A stretch of DNA of 64,000 bases from Symsagittifera roscoffensis (GCF_963678635.1 NC_087065.1:31928684-31992683); one strand, 5' to 3'; positions 1 to 11,640 are shown, counted from the stretch's first letter. Numbers and translations: made by a program. Notes: a model not told the origin generated them from the sequence alone.

Positions 1-15
1 TCAGAGCTGGCTCGG

Positions 16-97
16 AAAATGACCCTCCTAAACTCCTCCTAAATGACCCTCCTAATGACCCTCCTAAACTCCTCCTAAAATGACCCTCCTAAACTCC
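16..97. repeat. Short direct repeats of TGACCCTCCTAAACTCCTCC type
   Basis: About four imperfect copies of a TGACCCTCCTAA/ACTCCTCC unit lie in tandem at the window edge. They run straight into the 314-bp duplicated block, whose left edge begins with the same words, so the array may have seeded that duplication. No coding signal is visible. Confidence 0.7.
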
Positions 98-676
98 TCG
101 GTGAACGAAGATTTATCGACAACGTTCTGGAAAAGGAGGACAGAGTCACGGAAGTGATACTTCTAGACGAACCACATGCCTCTTCGATGGTAAGTTTCAT
201 ATACAGCTCCCCTTCAGATTTTTTAACGCCGCTAGTGGAAGTCCCTACGAGAATTAATCTGGTTGCTGAAACCACCCTTTCTTGGTCTTCGCAAAAGTCT
301 TGGTCTTCGCACGAGCTAGTCAGGTTCCAATTCAGACTATAGTTTTTCTTGGTAGATAATAGGTGTATCTACCAAGAATAGATGTATCTACCGTTCACCC
401 TCCTAAACTCCTCGGTGAACGAAGATTTATCGACAACGTTCTGGAAAAGGAGGACAGAGTCACGGAAGTGATACTTCTAGACGAACCACATGCCTCTTCG
501 ATGGTAAGTTTCATATACAGCTCCCCTTCAGATTTTTTAACGCCGCTAGTGGAAGTCCCTACGAGACTTAATCTGGTTGCTGAAACCACCCTTTCTTGGT
601 CTTCGCAAAAGTCTTGGTCTTCGCACGAGCTAGTCAGGTTCCAATTCAGACTATAGTTTTTCTTGGTAGATAATAG
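83..676. repeat. 314-bp tandem duplication
   Basis: A block starting ACCCTCCTAAACTCCTCGG at 83 recurs at 397, an offset of 314 bp, with only scattered substitutions across about 270 bp. The first unit ends with an extra 30-odd bases of a GTATCTACC-type sequence absent from the second. Each unit contains one open segment followed by a GTAAGT donor (190 and 504). High identity between units suggests a recent duplication or ongoing homogenisation. Confidence 0.85.
401..503 (+). other. Candidate duplicated exon with GTAAGT donor (second copy of 87-189)
   Basis: In both tandem units an open segment encoding an acidic stretch (ending ...ILLDEPHASSM) runs directly into ATG|GTAAGT, a strong eukaryotic 5' splice site, at 189/190 and 503/504. 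The segment reads as plausible protein and both copies encode the same residues up to the donor. I do not recognise the family. No matching upstream acceptor is clear, so the 5' boundary is uncertain. The alternative is that this is an ordinary repeat with a chance donor. Confidence 0.3.
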
Positions 677-1293
677 ATGTACAGCCGTGAAATAGATTTG
701 TTTTTGTTTAAATAAACTTCATCTGAGTAAATTCTTTAAATTCACCCATTTTGTACATTTGTAACTTCGAAAAATTCAATTGTAGATTTCATCATTTCTT
801 TCTGTCCGGTTATTTGCTTATGGTGCAGTTTATAATTTTTGTTCCTACTTTGAAGGGGGAAATGGGTCTATGTAGAATTGTTCTTAGTAATTGTAAAGTG
901 TTAAAATTTTTTCCGGTGAGAAATGTTGTGATTTGTTTTTATATTTATGTCAATATGACCTTCGGTTTTGATTAGATACGGGTCAACAAATTGCATGATT
1001 CGACCATCGATCGATCATCAATAGTTGGTGTTAGTTTTTGAACAAACGTTTGGATTTTCACTTCATTATATATCTTTTACTCTTTTAATTAATTCTACAG
1101 TACATACACCGTACATAAGTAACTAGTTTGTAAGAGTATTTTTATTAAAGTGGCTCTTGCAAGTTTATAACTGGCTCTTGTAATTATCATGTGTCTTGTG
1201 TTTCATGTAAACATTTTATAACCGGACAATGGGCGCCAAAGTTGAGTCAAGCAATTGTTCACAGAAGGGGAGGTTGTGATGAAAAAATATTTC
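677..1293. other. Non-coding host flank with minus-strand poly(A) signal
   Basis: No convincing ORF is seen. On the minus strand an AATAAA at 1141-1146 lies about 150 nt downstream of the stop codon of the exon ending at 1294, a sensible distance for a 3' UTR. The rest is AT-rich without recognisable motifs. Confidence 0.4.
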
Positions 1294-1503
1294 TCACTTC
1301 TTGTCGTCTGGGCCGCCACTGTTGTCTATCAGTTTCCACATGTAGCTGGACACCTCAGGTTGACTGAATTCAAACTTCACGCCGTGTGAGGATTTGTTTT
1401 CAGTTGATACCAACTCTACTAGAGGCAGAGGCATAAAACCGTAGTCTTCGTACTGCGTAATCCAGACGATTACACCATCGCTATAATAGATGATCTCTTT
1501 GAA
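1294..1503 (-). CDS. Probable terminal exon of an unidentified host gene
   Basis: Read on the minus strand, a run of 12 T followed by CAG (acceptor at 1504-1506) opens into about 69 codons. They begin FKEIIYYSDGVIVWITQYED and end GGPDDKK, then a TGA at 1294-1296. A poly(A) signal follows at 1141-1146. The composition (aromatic, charged, balanced) is unlike the A-rich retroelement frames, which supports a genuine host exon. I do not recognise the protein family. No upstream exon is identifiable, and the gene presumably continues to higher coordinates on the minus strand, perhaps across the retroelement inserted at 2549. The exon call rests on the acceptor, frame and poly(A) signal only. Confidence 0.5.
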   Translation of the reverse strand, partial: FKEIIYYSDGVIVWITQYEDYGFMPLPLVELVSTENKSSHGVKFEFSQPEVSSYMWKLIDNSGGPDDKK

Positions 1504-2544
1504 CTGAAAAAAAAAAAACATATATAAAAGGTTAAGCAACTTGAGGGCTCTCTCTATTTTCCCCACCTCACAAAATCATCAACTTTTGGGCGTAAAAAGG
1601 GGCTTTGACAGATTAAATAAGACCACTATATATGTTTGTAAGGGCCTAATAAGTTTGCATATCAGTTTTCATAACAACCGGGAACTATTAACTATAAAAG
1701 AAAAAAGTTGTCAACAATCTATTGCGGGCTCAATAAGGACGCAGCTTCACCTCAAAACTCATTCCACTCACCACGAAAAGGTATTTATCAGGGCTTAGAA
1801 AACAAAGTGAACTTGAGTGAAAACGAGCGCGCACATGCAAAAAACTGTTCCATCAAAATTTCTAGAAAAAACAACAAAAGCAGCACTTAATCATGTTTTC
1901 ATGAGTTTGTTTTTCAAAAATTAGGCCTCATGAGCGTATTAAGAGTACTCGAAAAGTGTAATAATTATAAATAAAATGAGAAGTGTAGTTTTCAAAACGA
2001 TCAGTTGAAGAAGTGTAGAAAAAATCAATGAAATCGAAAAAAAAATTAAATAATAACTCTTTTTCAACTTTCGGAATTTGAAGACGAAATAAAACACCTT
2101 AACGCTTTTAGACGCCAGAACCACTTATGAGTAATACATTTTAAATGATTCTTTGAAAGCAAATCAGAGAAACCAGCCAGCAAAGAGTAGGAAAAAGTCA
2201 CGGAATGCAACAAAACAAAAACAAACCCAGAGAAAAAACTAATCGTCTTTTGCAAAAACTTCAAATTTCGAGAAAAAAAAAATCAAATTTCACAAACATT
2301 ATTAAAAAGACATAAGAAATGAAACACACAACCAAAAGTCAAACAATTCATGACTTGCGGATTTGAACGAAACAGCAATATAACTTAGGTATAAGAATGC
2401 TGACTGGTCTGAAAAAGAACACAGCCTTCCTTTTAATAAAAAAATGAATTGTTTTTCAATAAGAAATCGATAATCAAGGGCGAAACATTGTGAAATATGG
2501 TCAAAAAATTTGCTGGCAAAAAAAATTGAAGACCACTAATTGAA
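1504..2544. other. Non-coding host flank with tRNA-like B-box fragment
   Basis: The stretch is A-rich with no supported ORF. Around 2340-2410 the minus strand reads CAGTCAGCATTCTTATACC ... GTTCAAATCCGCAAGTCATG. The GTTCAAATCC resembles a pol III B box. A related but split version occurs in the spacer between the two retroelements (about 34,830-35,010), so this is probably a dispersed tRNA-derived repeat. I see no good A box, and the identity is tentative. Confidence 0.3.
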
Positions 2545-2548
2545 ATAG
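2545..2548. repeat. Target-site duplication ATAG (left)
   Basis: ATAG immediately precedes the LTR end TGAGTTAGG at 2549. The same ATAG follows the other LTR at 34405-34408. A 4-bp duplication fits Ty3/gypsy-type integration and shows that the two LTRs bound a single insertion despite its 31.9-kb length. Confidence 0.8.
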
Positions 2549-2959
2549 TGAGTTAGGACCAAAGTGGTATAACTCATAGAGTAATTTCGGATAGGGTACA
2601 CCGTCTGCTCGTCACGCTACCTTATTTTCGGCCGGATAGATTCGTGCAACTTCTTAGTCTAATACCGATCCTAATCTTACTCTTATACTATCTAGTCTCA
2701 GGTTGTTTAACTAGTCCCTGCTAGGCTCAATAGATCTAGGGTATACTGGTTTATTGCGGCTGCTGAAGTTCTCTTGGAGAGACAACTAATTTCTAAGTTA
2801 AATTCAAATCTCTCTGGTGCTGAAATTACAAGTAATTTCAGCACTTACAAATAAGTGGGTTGTTAGTTAGATGGATCATGATTGGTTAATATTAAATAAT
2901 TTACAGTGGTAAAATATCTAATTTTTCCAATCATAAAATATAGTTTGGATCAGGTTCCA
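2549..2959 (-). repeat. 3' LTR of minus-strand element
   Basis: The sense strand starts TGGAACCTGATCC at 2959 and ends CCTAACTCA at 2549. It contains the perfect palindrome with arms GTGCTGAAATTAC (2818-2845) found in the other LTRs. It differs from its partner at 33994-34404 by about 14 substitutions. In the sense direction it is preceded by AAAACCCGGATGG(G), the position of a polypurine tract, though this sequence is only partly purine. Confidence 0.9.
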
Positions 2960-4418
2960 CCCATCCGGGTTTTACAGAGTTTTTAGAATTATCTTTCTGC
3001 AATTCAAAGGATGGATTGATGAACGTTGGTATTTGGCGAACATCGTATTCTTGTCCAGTTCCTCTTGTTAAGGAAGTTCCAGGACGCTGGAGTTTGAGAC
3101 ATCAATCGTTGTGTCGTCTTGTGACAACGACTGTGTTCCCCAATGAAATCAATCTGATTTCAAAATGGTTTGCTATGACGGTTTTCCTGTATTATGTAGA
3201 GAACTTGTTTTGTGTTCAACCTCGTCTGGGAATGGCGTGGAGATCGTGTGTGGAAAGGATGCCTCGTAACTCGGATCTGTACGTATACTTGAACATCGAG
3301 GTGGTCATTGGTCTAGTTCAATGAAGTCCTTTTCTGCGAATTCAAGTCGTACTCTAAATCTTTTGAGTTGTGATTGTGGACGGCATATCGGTTGTGGTTA
3401 GCCATTCTTGTTCGAGTGTGATGGATCATTGTCTTTTGATGTTCGTCTTTGTTAATGTGTGTTGATCTATATACTGCAAGGTATGATTTACATTTTATAA
3501 AATTTTATTAGTTCGGTTTTTTAATCATGATTTTAGTTAGTTGTTTTCACAAAAGCATTTTGTTTTAGTTCGGTTATTTTGAAGAATTACTCACCCTTGA
3601 GTACCTCTTATTAAAAACAGGAGTGTTGTCACAAAGCGTGGATGTAGCGCGGTGGGTTAGGCCGGCTATAGAGCATACTCAGGACGTCCTCTCTGGTGGG
3701 TTATGCCAGGAGTGGGAGTATGATTTCGTGCGGTTTCTTTGAGAGGTCCTGTTATGTGATAACGTTTTATATTGGGTTTATGTTGGTCTTTCTTATGTTT
3801 CTTTGGTTGTGTCCTTTTTTCAAAAATCAAATTGTTTTTGTTATGGGTTTGTTTTTTTGTGTTTTATTTTTTCTTTCTTAGACTTTATAATAGTCTTCAA
3901 AAGAATAAATTATCCAGTTTTAAACTGGGCTAATACGGTTTGGGTACCGTTGGTTTTCTTTTCTTAGTCATGCTGTTATTTTATGATTTGTGGTGTTTAG
4001 TAGGCTGCGTTGGTTAGTTTAGTTTAGTTTAATTCCTTTCCAACCGGGTTAAAGGAAAGTTTGAAACTTGTTATCGTGTGTTAGAGTTGTTGAGTGTGAA
4101 AACTTGAAACTTAAAATCATTATTTAAACAATTCTTCGTGGGCGAGCTGTGCAATTTTGGATAGAATTCTTGTGGGAGTGAATGAAAATATCAAAAGGTT
4201 AGTACTGCGTTTTCAATTTATCAATTTACTACATAGAATTTCAATTTTACTGCTTTTTTGGGGGAAATTTTAAGTTATAAATTTTCATCGTAATTAAATT
4301 TTCTGCTTTATGGGGAACTAATTCATAAATTAATTTACTACATTTGGTATAATTTTTATCATATTATCTTGTGCAAAATATTAATGAAGTTTAGAAGAAT
4401 TTTAACAAGTTTATTTTT
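2960..4418 (-). other. 3' untranslated region of minus-strand element
   Basis: Matches 53137-54595 of the plus-strand element. No sense ORF is present. It holds a short hairpin, CCAGTTTTAAACTGG, near 3917; a tRNA-like segment on the plus strand (GTAGCGCGGTGGGTTAGG, about 3644-3662); and, at about 3005-3325 on the plus strand, the decayed counterpart of an antisense ORF that is open in the other element. A plus-strand donor-like AAAAG|GTTAGT (about 4199) and acceptor-like TTTTTTGCAG (4444) are also conserved. That acceptor is the complement of the Lys-rich last exon of ORF6 and may be coincidental. Confidence 0.5.
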
Positions 4419-6348
4419 TTATTTTTCTTTTCTGTTTTTTGCAGATGATCGTGGTATGAAGACTAGAAATGTAAAAGAAACATGAATAAAGAATGGTTAG
4501 TTCAATTTAAATTTATTAGTTAAGGATATTATTAATTATACTTACCTGTAAATCGTCTGGGAAAAAAGCAGTGGGGAAAAATGTCGTGTAATATGTCCGA
4601 TGTTGTTAGTAATTTTGCTAGTATGCGAAGGTTGTTTTTAGTTTGGAGCAGTGGCCAAAGCAATTGAAGTGCTTTAATGGTTTTTAGTTCTTCGGTGCCT
4701 AGTGCAAACTCATAAGGTGTGTTTTGAATGAGTTTATATATTTTGTGATTATATTTAGTATTGTGAATAAATTCTGTTTTTGGGATTTCTATAGGCTGGA
4801 TAAATTCATATGGGATAAGGAAGGGTCTGGATTCTTCGGCTTTAAAGGTCTTCGTGATGGGACAAAATATATACATTTTTGTTACTGGGTCATAATTGCG
4901 GAGGATGCCTTGGAGGTTAGTATCCTTGATGCAATAGGTGAAATTAAGAAAAAGTGGTGAAGTGTACTTCGAGTTAAGAAACTGAAAACGATGGTGTGGT
5001 TGTCTAGATGGAGTATGTAAATCAAAATGATTTTGTATGAAGCGATAGTATGTATATGTATGAGTCTGTTTAGTGCGTAACATAATGTCGTGTGAACAGT
5101 GCAAATGGCGTTCATGTGGTGCAAGGAAGTGAAAGGTTAGTGAAAATAACTGAAATTTGTCGTTAAAACTTTTGTAAGCTTGAATATCAATTAGTGCTTC
5201 AGAGATGATGTGATCATATTTTCTATCAAAAATATTAAGTGTGAATACATATGACGTTTTGATGAAAAAATTTTTCTGTTAGTTGTGGGTTAGCGAAGCG
5301 GTCGTCATCTAGAAATTGGTCTTGATTAGTTCGGATGATAATATGATCGTAATATTCTATTGTAAATTTGTTAGCTCGAGGTGCAGTGAATGTTTTTAGT
5401 AATTTTTTATATCCTATATAAGTAAATTGTCTAGGTGTTAGTGTTGCGGTGAGTCTATATAACATATCTTTATTCTTTTCTATATCATTATGAGTACTAG
5501 ATAGTGGCAGGCAAAGGGGGTTAGTAAAATGGTAATATGCTGGGCATTAAAACATGTTCATCTACAAAACTACGTGTGTCGTTAGTGTCGTTAGGTGTGT
5601 TTAATATATATTGTGGGAATGAGGGTAAGGTGATTGCTAGAAATTCTTTTGTGTTGGTGTGGTGTGGATGATTAATATATTCGCAGGCTGTTCCTGGTTT
5701 GGTCGGGAATGGATGGTTCGGGAATTTCCTTTTATTAGTGCGTTAAGCTCGTTTAGTGCTATTGGATGTTTCGGTGGATGTGGATGATCGTGCTAATGAC
5801 GCAGTGTAAGCTGAGGAGGGTGTAGGAGTAGGTTCGTTCGAGGTTTCTATTGTGGATGATATTTGATGTATGGTGAGAGTGTTAGGCTGTATTAACTGTT
5901 GTTGTAGGGTGATAAAATTATCGAGTTCCTGAGAGATTTGGGGGTATCTGGAGAGTTATTAGATGATCGGTCGGAATGAAATGGAGAATAGGTTGGGGTT
6001 ACTTGCGAAGCATAAGAAGGAGTGGAAACTGATGGGAGGGATTTATTTGGTGGGATTAGTTGAAAAGGGGGTTTTGAAAAAAAATGAGGAGTTGGTTTGA
6101 AAATTATTGGATGGAGATGGATCGGAGTCTGCAAATTCGTCAGGGGTTTCTATATTAGAATTATGAAGTTGTGAGATGGAGTATAAAACTGAAATATCTG
6201 AGTTAGTATCCGAATTCATGCTTGATGATATATTAATAAGTGGAAAATCGGGTGGTGGGAAAGCAAAAAGTGGGATTATTGGGATTGGAGTGTGGAGGTT
6301 GGTTGGGTGGGAATTCGAGCGGTGTAGGGATCCAGGTTGTCGGCTCAT
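4419..6348 (-). pseudogene. ORF6, accessory protein of unknown function (minus-element copy)
   Basis: Starts with ATG at 6348-6346, overlapping the env stop as ATGA. The N-terminal third is Pro/Ser/Thr/Asn-rich and likely disordered. The C-terminal two thirds is an ordered-looking, aromatic-rich region (5104-4532 is intact). Frameshifts lie near 6050-6130 and in the 5100-5900 interval. The frame runs through RRFTG into a GTAAGT donor. The 83-bp AT-rich interval 4463-4545 ends TTTCTAG, and the second exon (4419-4462) continues in frame for about 14 codons to TAA. The other element has the same arrangement. I recognise no family. It could be a matrix, assembly or host-interaction factor, but nothing in the sequence decides this. 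Confidence 0.6.
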
Positions 6349-8981
6349 CGTGGGCTAAAAAAATGATTATTTTGAGACTGAAAAGCGGTGATATGGGGTT
6401 GTTCTATAATTTGTTCATATTTATTGTCATCTTGTGAATGATGTGTCATTAAATGTTGTATGGGACTTTGAGATAAATTTGGTCTAAAACTTGGGTTATG
6501 TGTTATTGCTAGGTTTCGGAAATTACGTGGGACTAAGGATAATGGATGGTTATGAGGTAGGGGTGGCAACTGTAGTGCGGTAGGTGTTACTTCTATGTTA
6601 TTATGTTCTTCGTCGTACGTGTTCTGTCTTGTCGCTTTTTTTGTATTATGTTCTTTTATTTGTGCGTCTAGAAGAATTTTGTTTATTGATGAATAATAAA
6701 TCCTGCAAATAGTATGCGTGCTGCAAAAAACCCTGCAAATAGTATGCGTGCTACACTTGCTTGTCTATTTACTTGTGTGTGTATAGCGCATGTGTTATAG
6801 ATTCCTTTTAGAAGTGAAAAAAGAAATCCTATAAAGTTAAACATTGCGTATAGGATAGTAAATTTTTCTAAGATGTAAAAGGGCCATCCTAAAAAATTGA
6901 GAATTTCATTTTTTAGGGTAACAAAGCTAAAAATATTTATAGGTGAAATATCTTGTGGTCTGTATTTTTCACCGTTTAGATATATAGTCTATAATGTCTT
7001 TAAAATATCCGCTATAATCTTGTGTTTAAATATCTGCAAATCCTGCGGTTTCGGCAAGTTTGCGTAAATTTTGGTCAATTGATTGTCTTTGTATAGTGTC
7101 CATTTGTGTTAATAATTCTTGGAATTGTTGTGTTCTAATGTGTTGTTGGATATCTGATTTTGAATAAATTCCAATTGATTGTAAATCAATATTTGGATTA
7201 CGAGCAATAGCTCTGATGCTTTCGGGTGAAAATTTTTTGAGTGATTGCATCAACGTAGGGTATGGAGTAAGAAGATAATATTTATCTTCGTCAGGGTTCA
7301 ATTGTACTACATTGTGGCTATTATCTGATCCACATGGGACTGCGGTATCCCAAAAATATGTTCGTCTTGAAAATGTGTCAACAAAATGTACCTTATTTTT
7401 ATAAAATGTAGGGATTCTTTTATGGCAGCGTTTATCTTCAAAAACATATAATGCTGATACTTTTTTGGTACAAGTATAAAACCATAAAATGTTTCCTTCG
7501 TAGTCTAGAAAATTTGATCTATTTCCTGACAATAAATATCCTGCGTAGGGTATTCACAATACTGCTAGTGCGAGTGATTGTAGGATTTGTGTCCTTTCTA
7601 ATTCGCATAGTTGGTGAAGTGTTTCTAATTCGCAGAGTGACATTTCTTGAAAAATTCGACTAACCGTGAATTCTACCTTCATATCTAAGTGATTGTCATA
7701 GTGGATATTACCAAAATAAGTGTTATTCATTAGTGATAGTTCTTGTAAATGTGTGCTTCTAGTGTCATGTGGCTTTAGTTTTCCACCAGGTTGACCATTG
7801 CTTTTTTAAAAGTTAACTGGTATATATGATGTTCCTTCGTTTAGAGGGTGACCTGTGGCATAAGGGTCAAATTTTATTTTTCCAGTGGTCATGTCGAAAC
7901 CTTTTTCGTATTCAACTAGTATTTCAGAATATTGTGTTTTGTAAAGTGGGTTCCTGTATTTGCATGTGATTTCTGTTTCTTGATATATTTGGAAACGTGT
8001 TAACTTATTTTCTATATTATGGATACTTCGGAAATCAGTACTTTGTTTTCGTGATGGATGGACTTGTTCATATAGAATTGATTCTATAAAATATTTTTCG
8101 TGAAATTTTATCATTCGAGCGTGTATTTTTGCTACTTGAAATGTTGTGCATGTATCTTCGGGAAACCAAACAATTGTTGCTTGTGTCCTTGTTGTAGGAT
8201 AACAATAACCTTGATCGTTTTTACAAGGTAATCTAATTCCTTGAGAGATCATTGTGTTGTCGGATAAATCTCGTGTGAGTTGTATTTTTTCGAGTTGTAT
8301 TTTCCAATCGAAAAACATTATTTCTTGATATCCTTTATTTTTTGTGTCTGCTTTGCAGTTTGATGGATTATTTATACCAATGTGTGGTACCCAGTGCTTA
8401 TCGTATATGTCATAAGTTAATCTTCCGTGTGCGCCGTTGTATGGGTATTTTTCATCTAGTTTTATATGTCCTTGATATCTTTCAAGTTCTGCTTGATGTA
8501 CAGAATCGGCAAAGACTTGGAAATATACTAGTTTTCTGTCGGTGTTTTTAGTTCTTCTGATATTTAGTCTGAGTAGCTCGTTTTTACAATAATCGAGATT
8601 TAGATGTAGAAGTCGTTCGATATTACTTTGGTAGAATGATTCGTGGTCAAGTCGGTTTTTATTTCCGTTTGAAACTTGTGAACAATGTACTTTCTTTTCG
8701 GAAAATGTTGCTGTAAATTTATATCCTGGGACTGTTGTTGCTCGGGCTTTTGAATACAGTGTCGCTATTACGTTTGTAATTTCTATAGCTTGTGGTTCTG
8801 TTTCGCATTGTGATACTTGATTTATTGCATAATTGTGTAGTGTTTTTTGTTCATTTTCTTCACAATCGTAGTGTGTTACTAATAAGTCCTGGGTTCCTGT
8901 GCGGGGAGAAGGATTTGTGTTCTGATAGGAAAATATTGGAAAACAGATTTGTTGAAATATCAGTATTTTTAGAATATACAT
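6345..8981 (-). pseudogene. env: env-like glycoprotein (minus-element copy)
   Basis: ATG at 8981-8979 is followed by a hydrophobic signal-peptide-like start (KILIFQQICFPIFSY). The first 391 codons (8981-7806) are intact and contain conserved Cys and Trp positions and an ATIVWFPEDTC block. A stop or frameshift at 7806 separates the middle part. Another open piece covers 7532-7026, and the C-terminal hydrophobic segments lie near 6700-6900. The terminal TGA overlaps the ORF6 start at 6345-6348. The position after pol, signal peptide and membrane anchor support an envelope role. I do not recognise a baculovirus-F or phlebovirus-type fusion motif. The lesions differ from those in the plus-strand copy, so the two decayed independently. 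Confidence 0.65.
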
Positions 8982-9810
8982 GTGTATGATAATCCTGAGT
9001 ATGGGTTATAAAATGTGATGTAACCAATTGTCTTTTTGGTCTATCTGTCGTACTTATATATAACTTCAATTGTTATAAATGGTGGTGGTAGCGATTGAGC
9101 TGTTCTATTGGGCGGGTTTAATGGGTAAGGATGTTGAACAAGGTTGTGAAGTTAAATCGTGATTTCGAATTTTAATTGTAGACTATTTTGTTGGAAAATT
9201 TGGATGTTATGGTCACGAATGTCTTCGTGGATGTCTTGTCTATATTGTAGTCTATGGAGTGCCCAATTGTGGAGTCGGTTACTTTTTGGATGTTGTCCAA
9301 ATAATGGTGGAGTGTTGAACCTAAGTAATCTGAGGGTATGCTTGAGGTGCTACGTTGTGAAAGAAGTGTAGGGGTTTCCGGTAATATGCTATTTGGGTTT
9401 TCTGGAGTACTTGGTGATGGGGATTGGGGTATATCAAAATGAACTCGGGGGGTTTGAAAATTTCTATTTCGTCGTGGATGTATAATTTGTCTATTTATTT
9501 CAACTGTATTTTGGTTTTGACTAATGTTTCTTATTCTACTTAATTCTTGTGGTAATGTTGGGTACAAGTTATATGTTATATAAGTTATATCGCTTAGAGG
9601 TGCCTGTCGCTGAACTGGTTCTAATGGTTCAGATAAGCGAGCGTGTCGTTCTTCAAAAGTGTATGGGTTATCTTGGAAAGAAACTCGTGTGGATGTTTGG
9701 GGGTTTTGGATAGTTGTAGGTATTGTCGGGTTTTCTTGGGATGATGTCGGTGAAGACTGACTGTGTGATTGTTGGTTAGCAAGTTTTGAAGGTTTTCTGA
9801 TTGATTTTTC
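8969..9810 (-). pseudogene. ORF4, Pro/Ser/Thr-rich protein, copy 2 (minus element)
   Basis: In sense this frame follows ORF3 directly after its TAG at 9813-9811 and stays open to 9172 without any in-frame ATG. It encodes Gln/Ser/Thr/Pro-rich sequence with blocks such as EERHARLSEPLEPVQRQAPL and LPQELSRIR. Relative to the plus-strand element, about 230 bp is missing where GGTTCAACAC meets TCCACCATT, and the frame is lost there. The C-terminal part, in another frame, ends at TAA 8971-8969, overlapping the env ATG by 13 nt. The missing start codon suggests expression by fusion to ORF3. Confidence 0.5.
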
Positions 9811-10227
9811 CTAGTGAAAAAATTTATGTTCATTGTAGTATTCTTCAAGGAAAAAAATTAAAAGGATTGTTGCTAAGGCGAATGTGATTATTGCCTTTTT
9901 TATACATTTGCACATTGTCAATATTAGGGATGATAAAAATGTTATAAAAATTACAAATAGTAAAAAAATATCTGTTCTACTAAAAATTTTTCGTATCATT
10001 TGAATAAACTTTGGGTTATCGTACCTGTGAATATGGTCAATGATTTGGTAAAGTTGGAGATATATTTCAAATAGAGAGTAGAAAATTTTAAAAATGTTGC
10101 AAAAAATGATTAAAATTATTATAAAAGCTTCAAAGGTATCAAAGAGAAAAATGAATAAAAGTTTAAGTATTGTGAAAAAGTTTATGAAAATGTTGAAAAT
10201 TGTATTGACTGATCGAGAGAAGAGCAT
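9811..10227 (-). CDS. ORF3, small multi-pass membrane protein, copy 2 (minus element)
   Basis: The ATG at 10227 (MLFSRSVNTIF...) opens 138 codons to TAG at 9813-9811. This start agrees with the plus-strand element (47040); an upstream TTG in the same frame is not a eukaryotic start. Four hydrophobic stretches are visible: two near residues 9-57, one about 92-110 (FLLFVIFITFLSSLILTM) and one about 115-130. A short Cys/Lys loop (MCKCIKK) separates the last two, and the tail is acidic then basic. It is the only intact copy of this ORF in the window. Small size and several hydrophobic helices are viroporin-like, but that is inference. ORF4 follows in frame after the stop. Confidence 0.6.
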   Translation of the reverse strand: MLFSRSVNTIFNIFINFFTILKLLFIFLFDTFEAFIIILIIFCNIFKIFYSLFEIYLQLYQIIDHIHRYDNPKFIQMIRKIFSRTDIFLLFVIFITFLSSLILTMCKCIKKAIITFALATILLIFFLEEYYNEHKFFH

Positions 10228-11120
10228 TTTGTCGAATATTTTTTGTTTTTTTGGGGCAATTTTCAAGTGTGGTTGAGTAATTTATTGATTTTTTGACAAG
10301 TGGGTTGTGTTTTGTGAGAATTTGTTGGTGGCTAATTTTATGCTGTTCGGGAGGTCCTCTTTGCTTTATTTTTGTTTGTCAGGTGATCTGGGGTATTTTT
10401 GAGATTTTTGTACTTTAGGCTAAATTAATATGGTCGTATTTTTACTTTAGGCTAATTTATCATTTTTGGTTGTGGGGTTTTTGAGGTCTAAGTTGGGAAA
10501 ATATTGTTGATCTTTGCGTTATTAGATAAGGCAGGGTTATGATTTTGTGGTGGTATTCATTTTAGTTGTCAAGTTTGAGTGGTTTGCTTATTTTTGACCT
10601 GAAGGTTGTAAAGTTATAGTTATAGATATGCCTGGAGTTTAATATCTTTCGTCTAATTTGTTGGTGTTATAGTTATAGAAGGTGACGGATTGAATGAATC
10701 CTATTGGCTAATTTTGAACTAGAATTGTTGCGTGTTTATCAGCATTTTATTTTGAAAAAAGAAAGTTCAAAATGATTGAGAGGTGCGAGGATTTTAAAAT
10801 TAAAGTTGTTTTTGAAATTCAGATTTCTTTAATATTTTAGATTGTGGGATGAATGTTTTGTAATTTTTACGTGGTTAATTTCTAAGTCGTGATGACTCTC
10901 TATGTTTTGATTTCTCGACTTGTTCTTGTGGTAAAATTTTTTCTATCATTTTCCTATTTTTCCTTTCTTTTTGAGGTATTTTTTGATCTAGCTTTCTTTT
11001 ATTGTTTTGGGTTGTAGGTGATTTTGTATTTTGTTTTCCATAATGAATGTCGTTTTGTTTATTTATTTCTTTTTCCGTATGTGGGTGACTTTGAATAACT
11101 TTTAAACCTGTGAAAGAAAA
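10228..11120 (-). other. Integrase-tail remnant and pol-ORF3 spacer, copy 2
   Basis: The sense strand first carries the basic integrase tail (decayed, about 11120-10870), then about 600 bp with no ORF, before ORF3. The same spacer lies at 12700-13300 and in the plus element at 46452-47039. The splice-acceptor-like TTTTCTTTCACAG near 11110 is retained. Confidence 0.5.
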
Positions 11121-11632
11121 TCATTGAGTTAATTCGAGTAGTGCGTATTCTTTTGGGTAGTAAGGCATTAGATTGTTCCGATGTTGAACAATTTCTTTTT
11201 GGCCTGAATCGATGATTTTATATGTTACGTCAGTGGATTCGGCAATTATTTGGTATGGTCCTTTGCGAAGGGGTTGTAATTTTTTAGAAATTCCTTTTTG
11301 TGTATTAAAATTAAGTTTTAAGACAAATGATCCAATTTTTAAATCTGAGGCTGGTGTAAAGCGTGAATGAATTTGTTCGTTATTGTTTTGCCTTTGTAAC
11401 AATTTTTTTGTTACTCTTTGGTAAATTTCATTGTGTTTTTTATTTCTATTTAAAATCCATTCAGTGTGTGTGCCGGAGGCTAATTTAAGGATTTGTGGAT
11501 GATGAAAATGATCTTCATCATGCGTGTGTAAAGGTAGGTTATAACAAACTGAGTCTTTATTTGGTTGGCAATAACCTTGTGCATTTTTATGAGAGTTTGC
11601 TGTAAACATAATTGGTTTACGTGGCTTTTGTT
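11121..11632 (-). pseudogene. Duplicated integrase C-terminal fragment
   Basis: In sense this begins at the KPRKP segment after the catalytic core and runs through the GPY/F module (LRKGPYQIIA) to LLELTQ and a TGA at 11121. It repeats 14130-13618 at an offset of 2497 bp and has no catalytic core. It follows the junction near 11636, where ORF4 copy 1 is joined to integrase sequence. It has no start codon and is a by-product of tandem duplication rather than a gene. Confidence 0.85.
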
Positions 11633-11640
11633 GGAGTATT

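Noticed and set aside
1939-2264. Small hydrophobic minus-strand ORFs in the left flank
   Set aside because: Low-complexity A/T sequence; none has a supporting start, splice or conservation signal.
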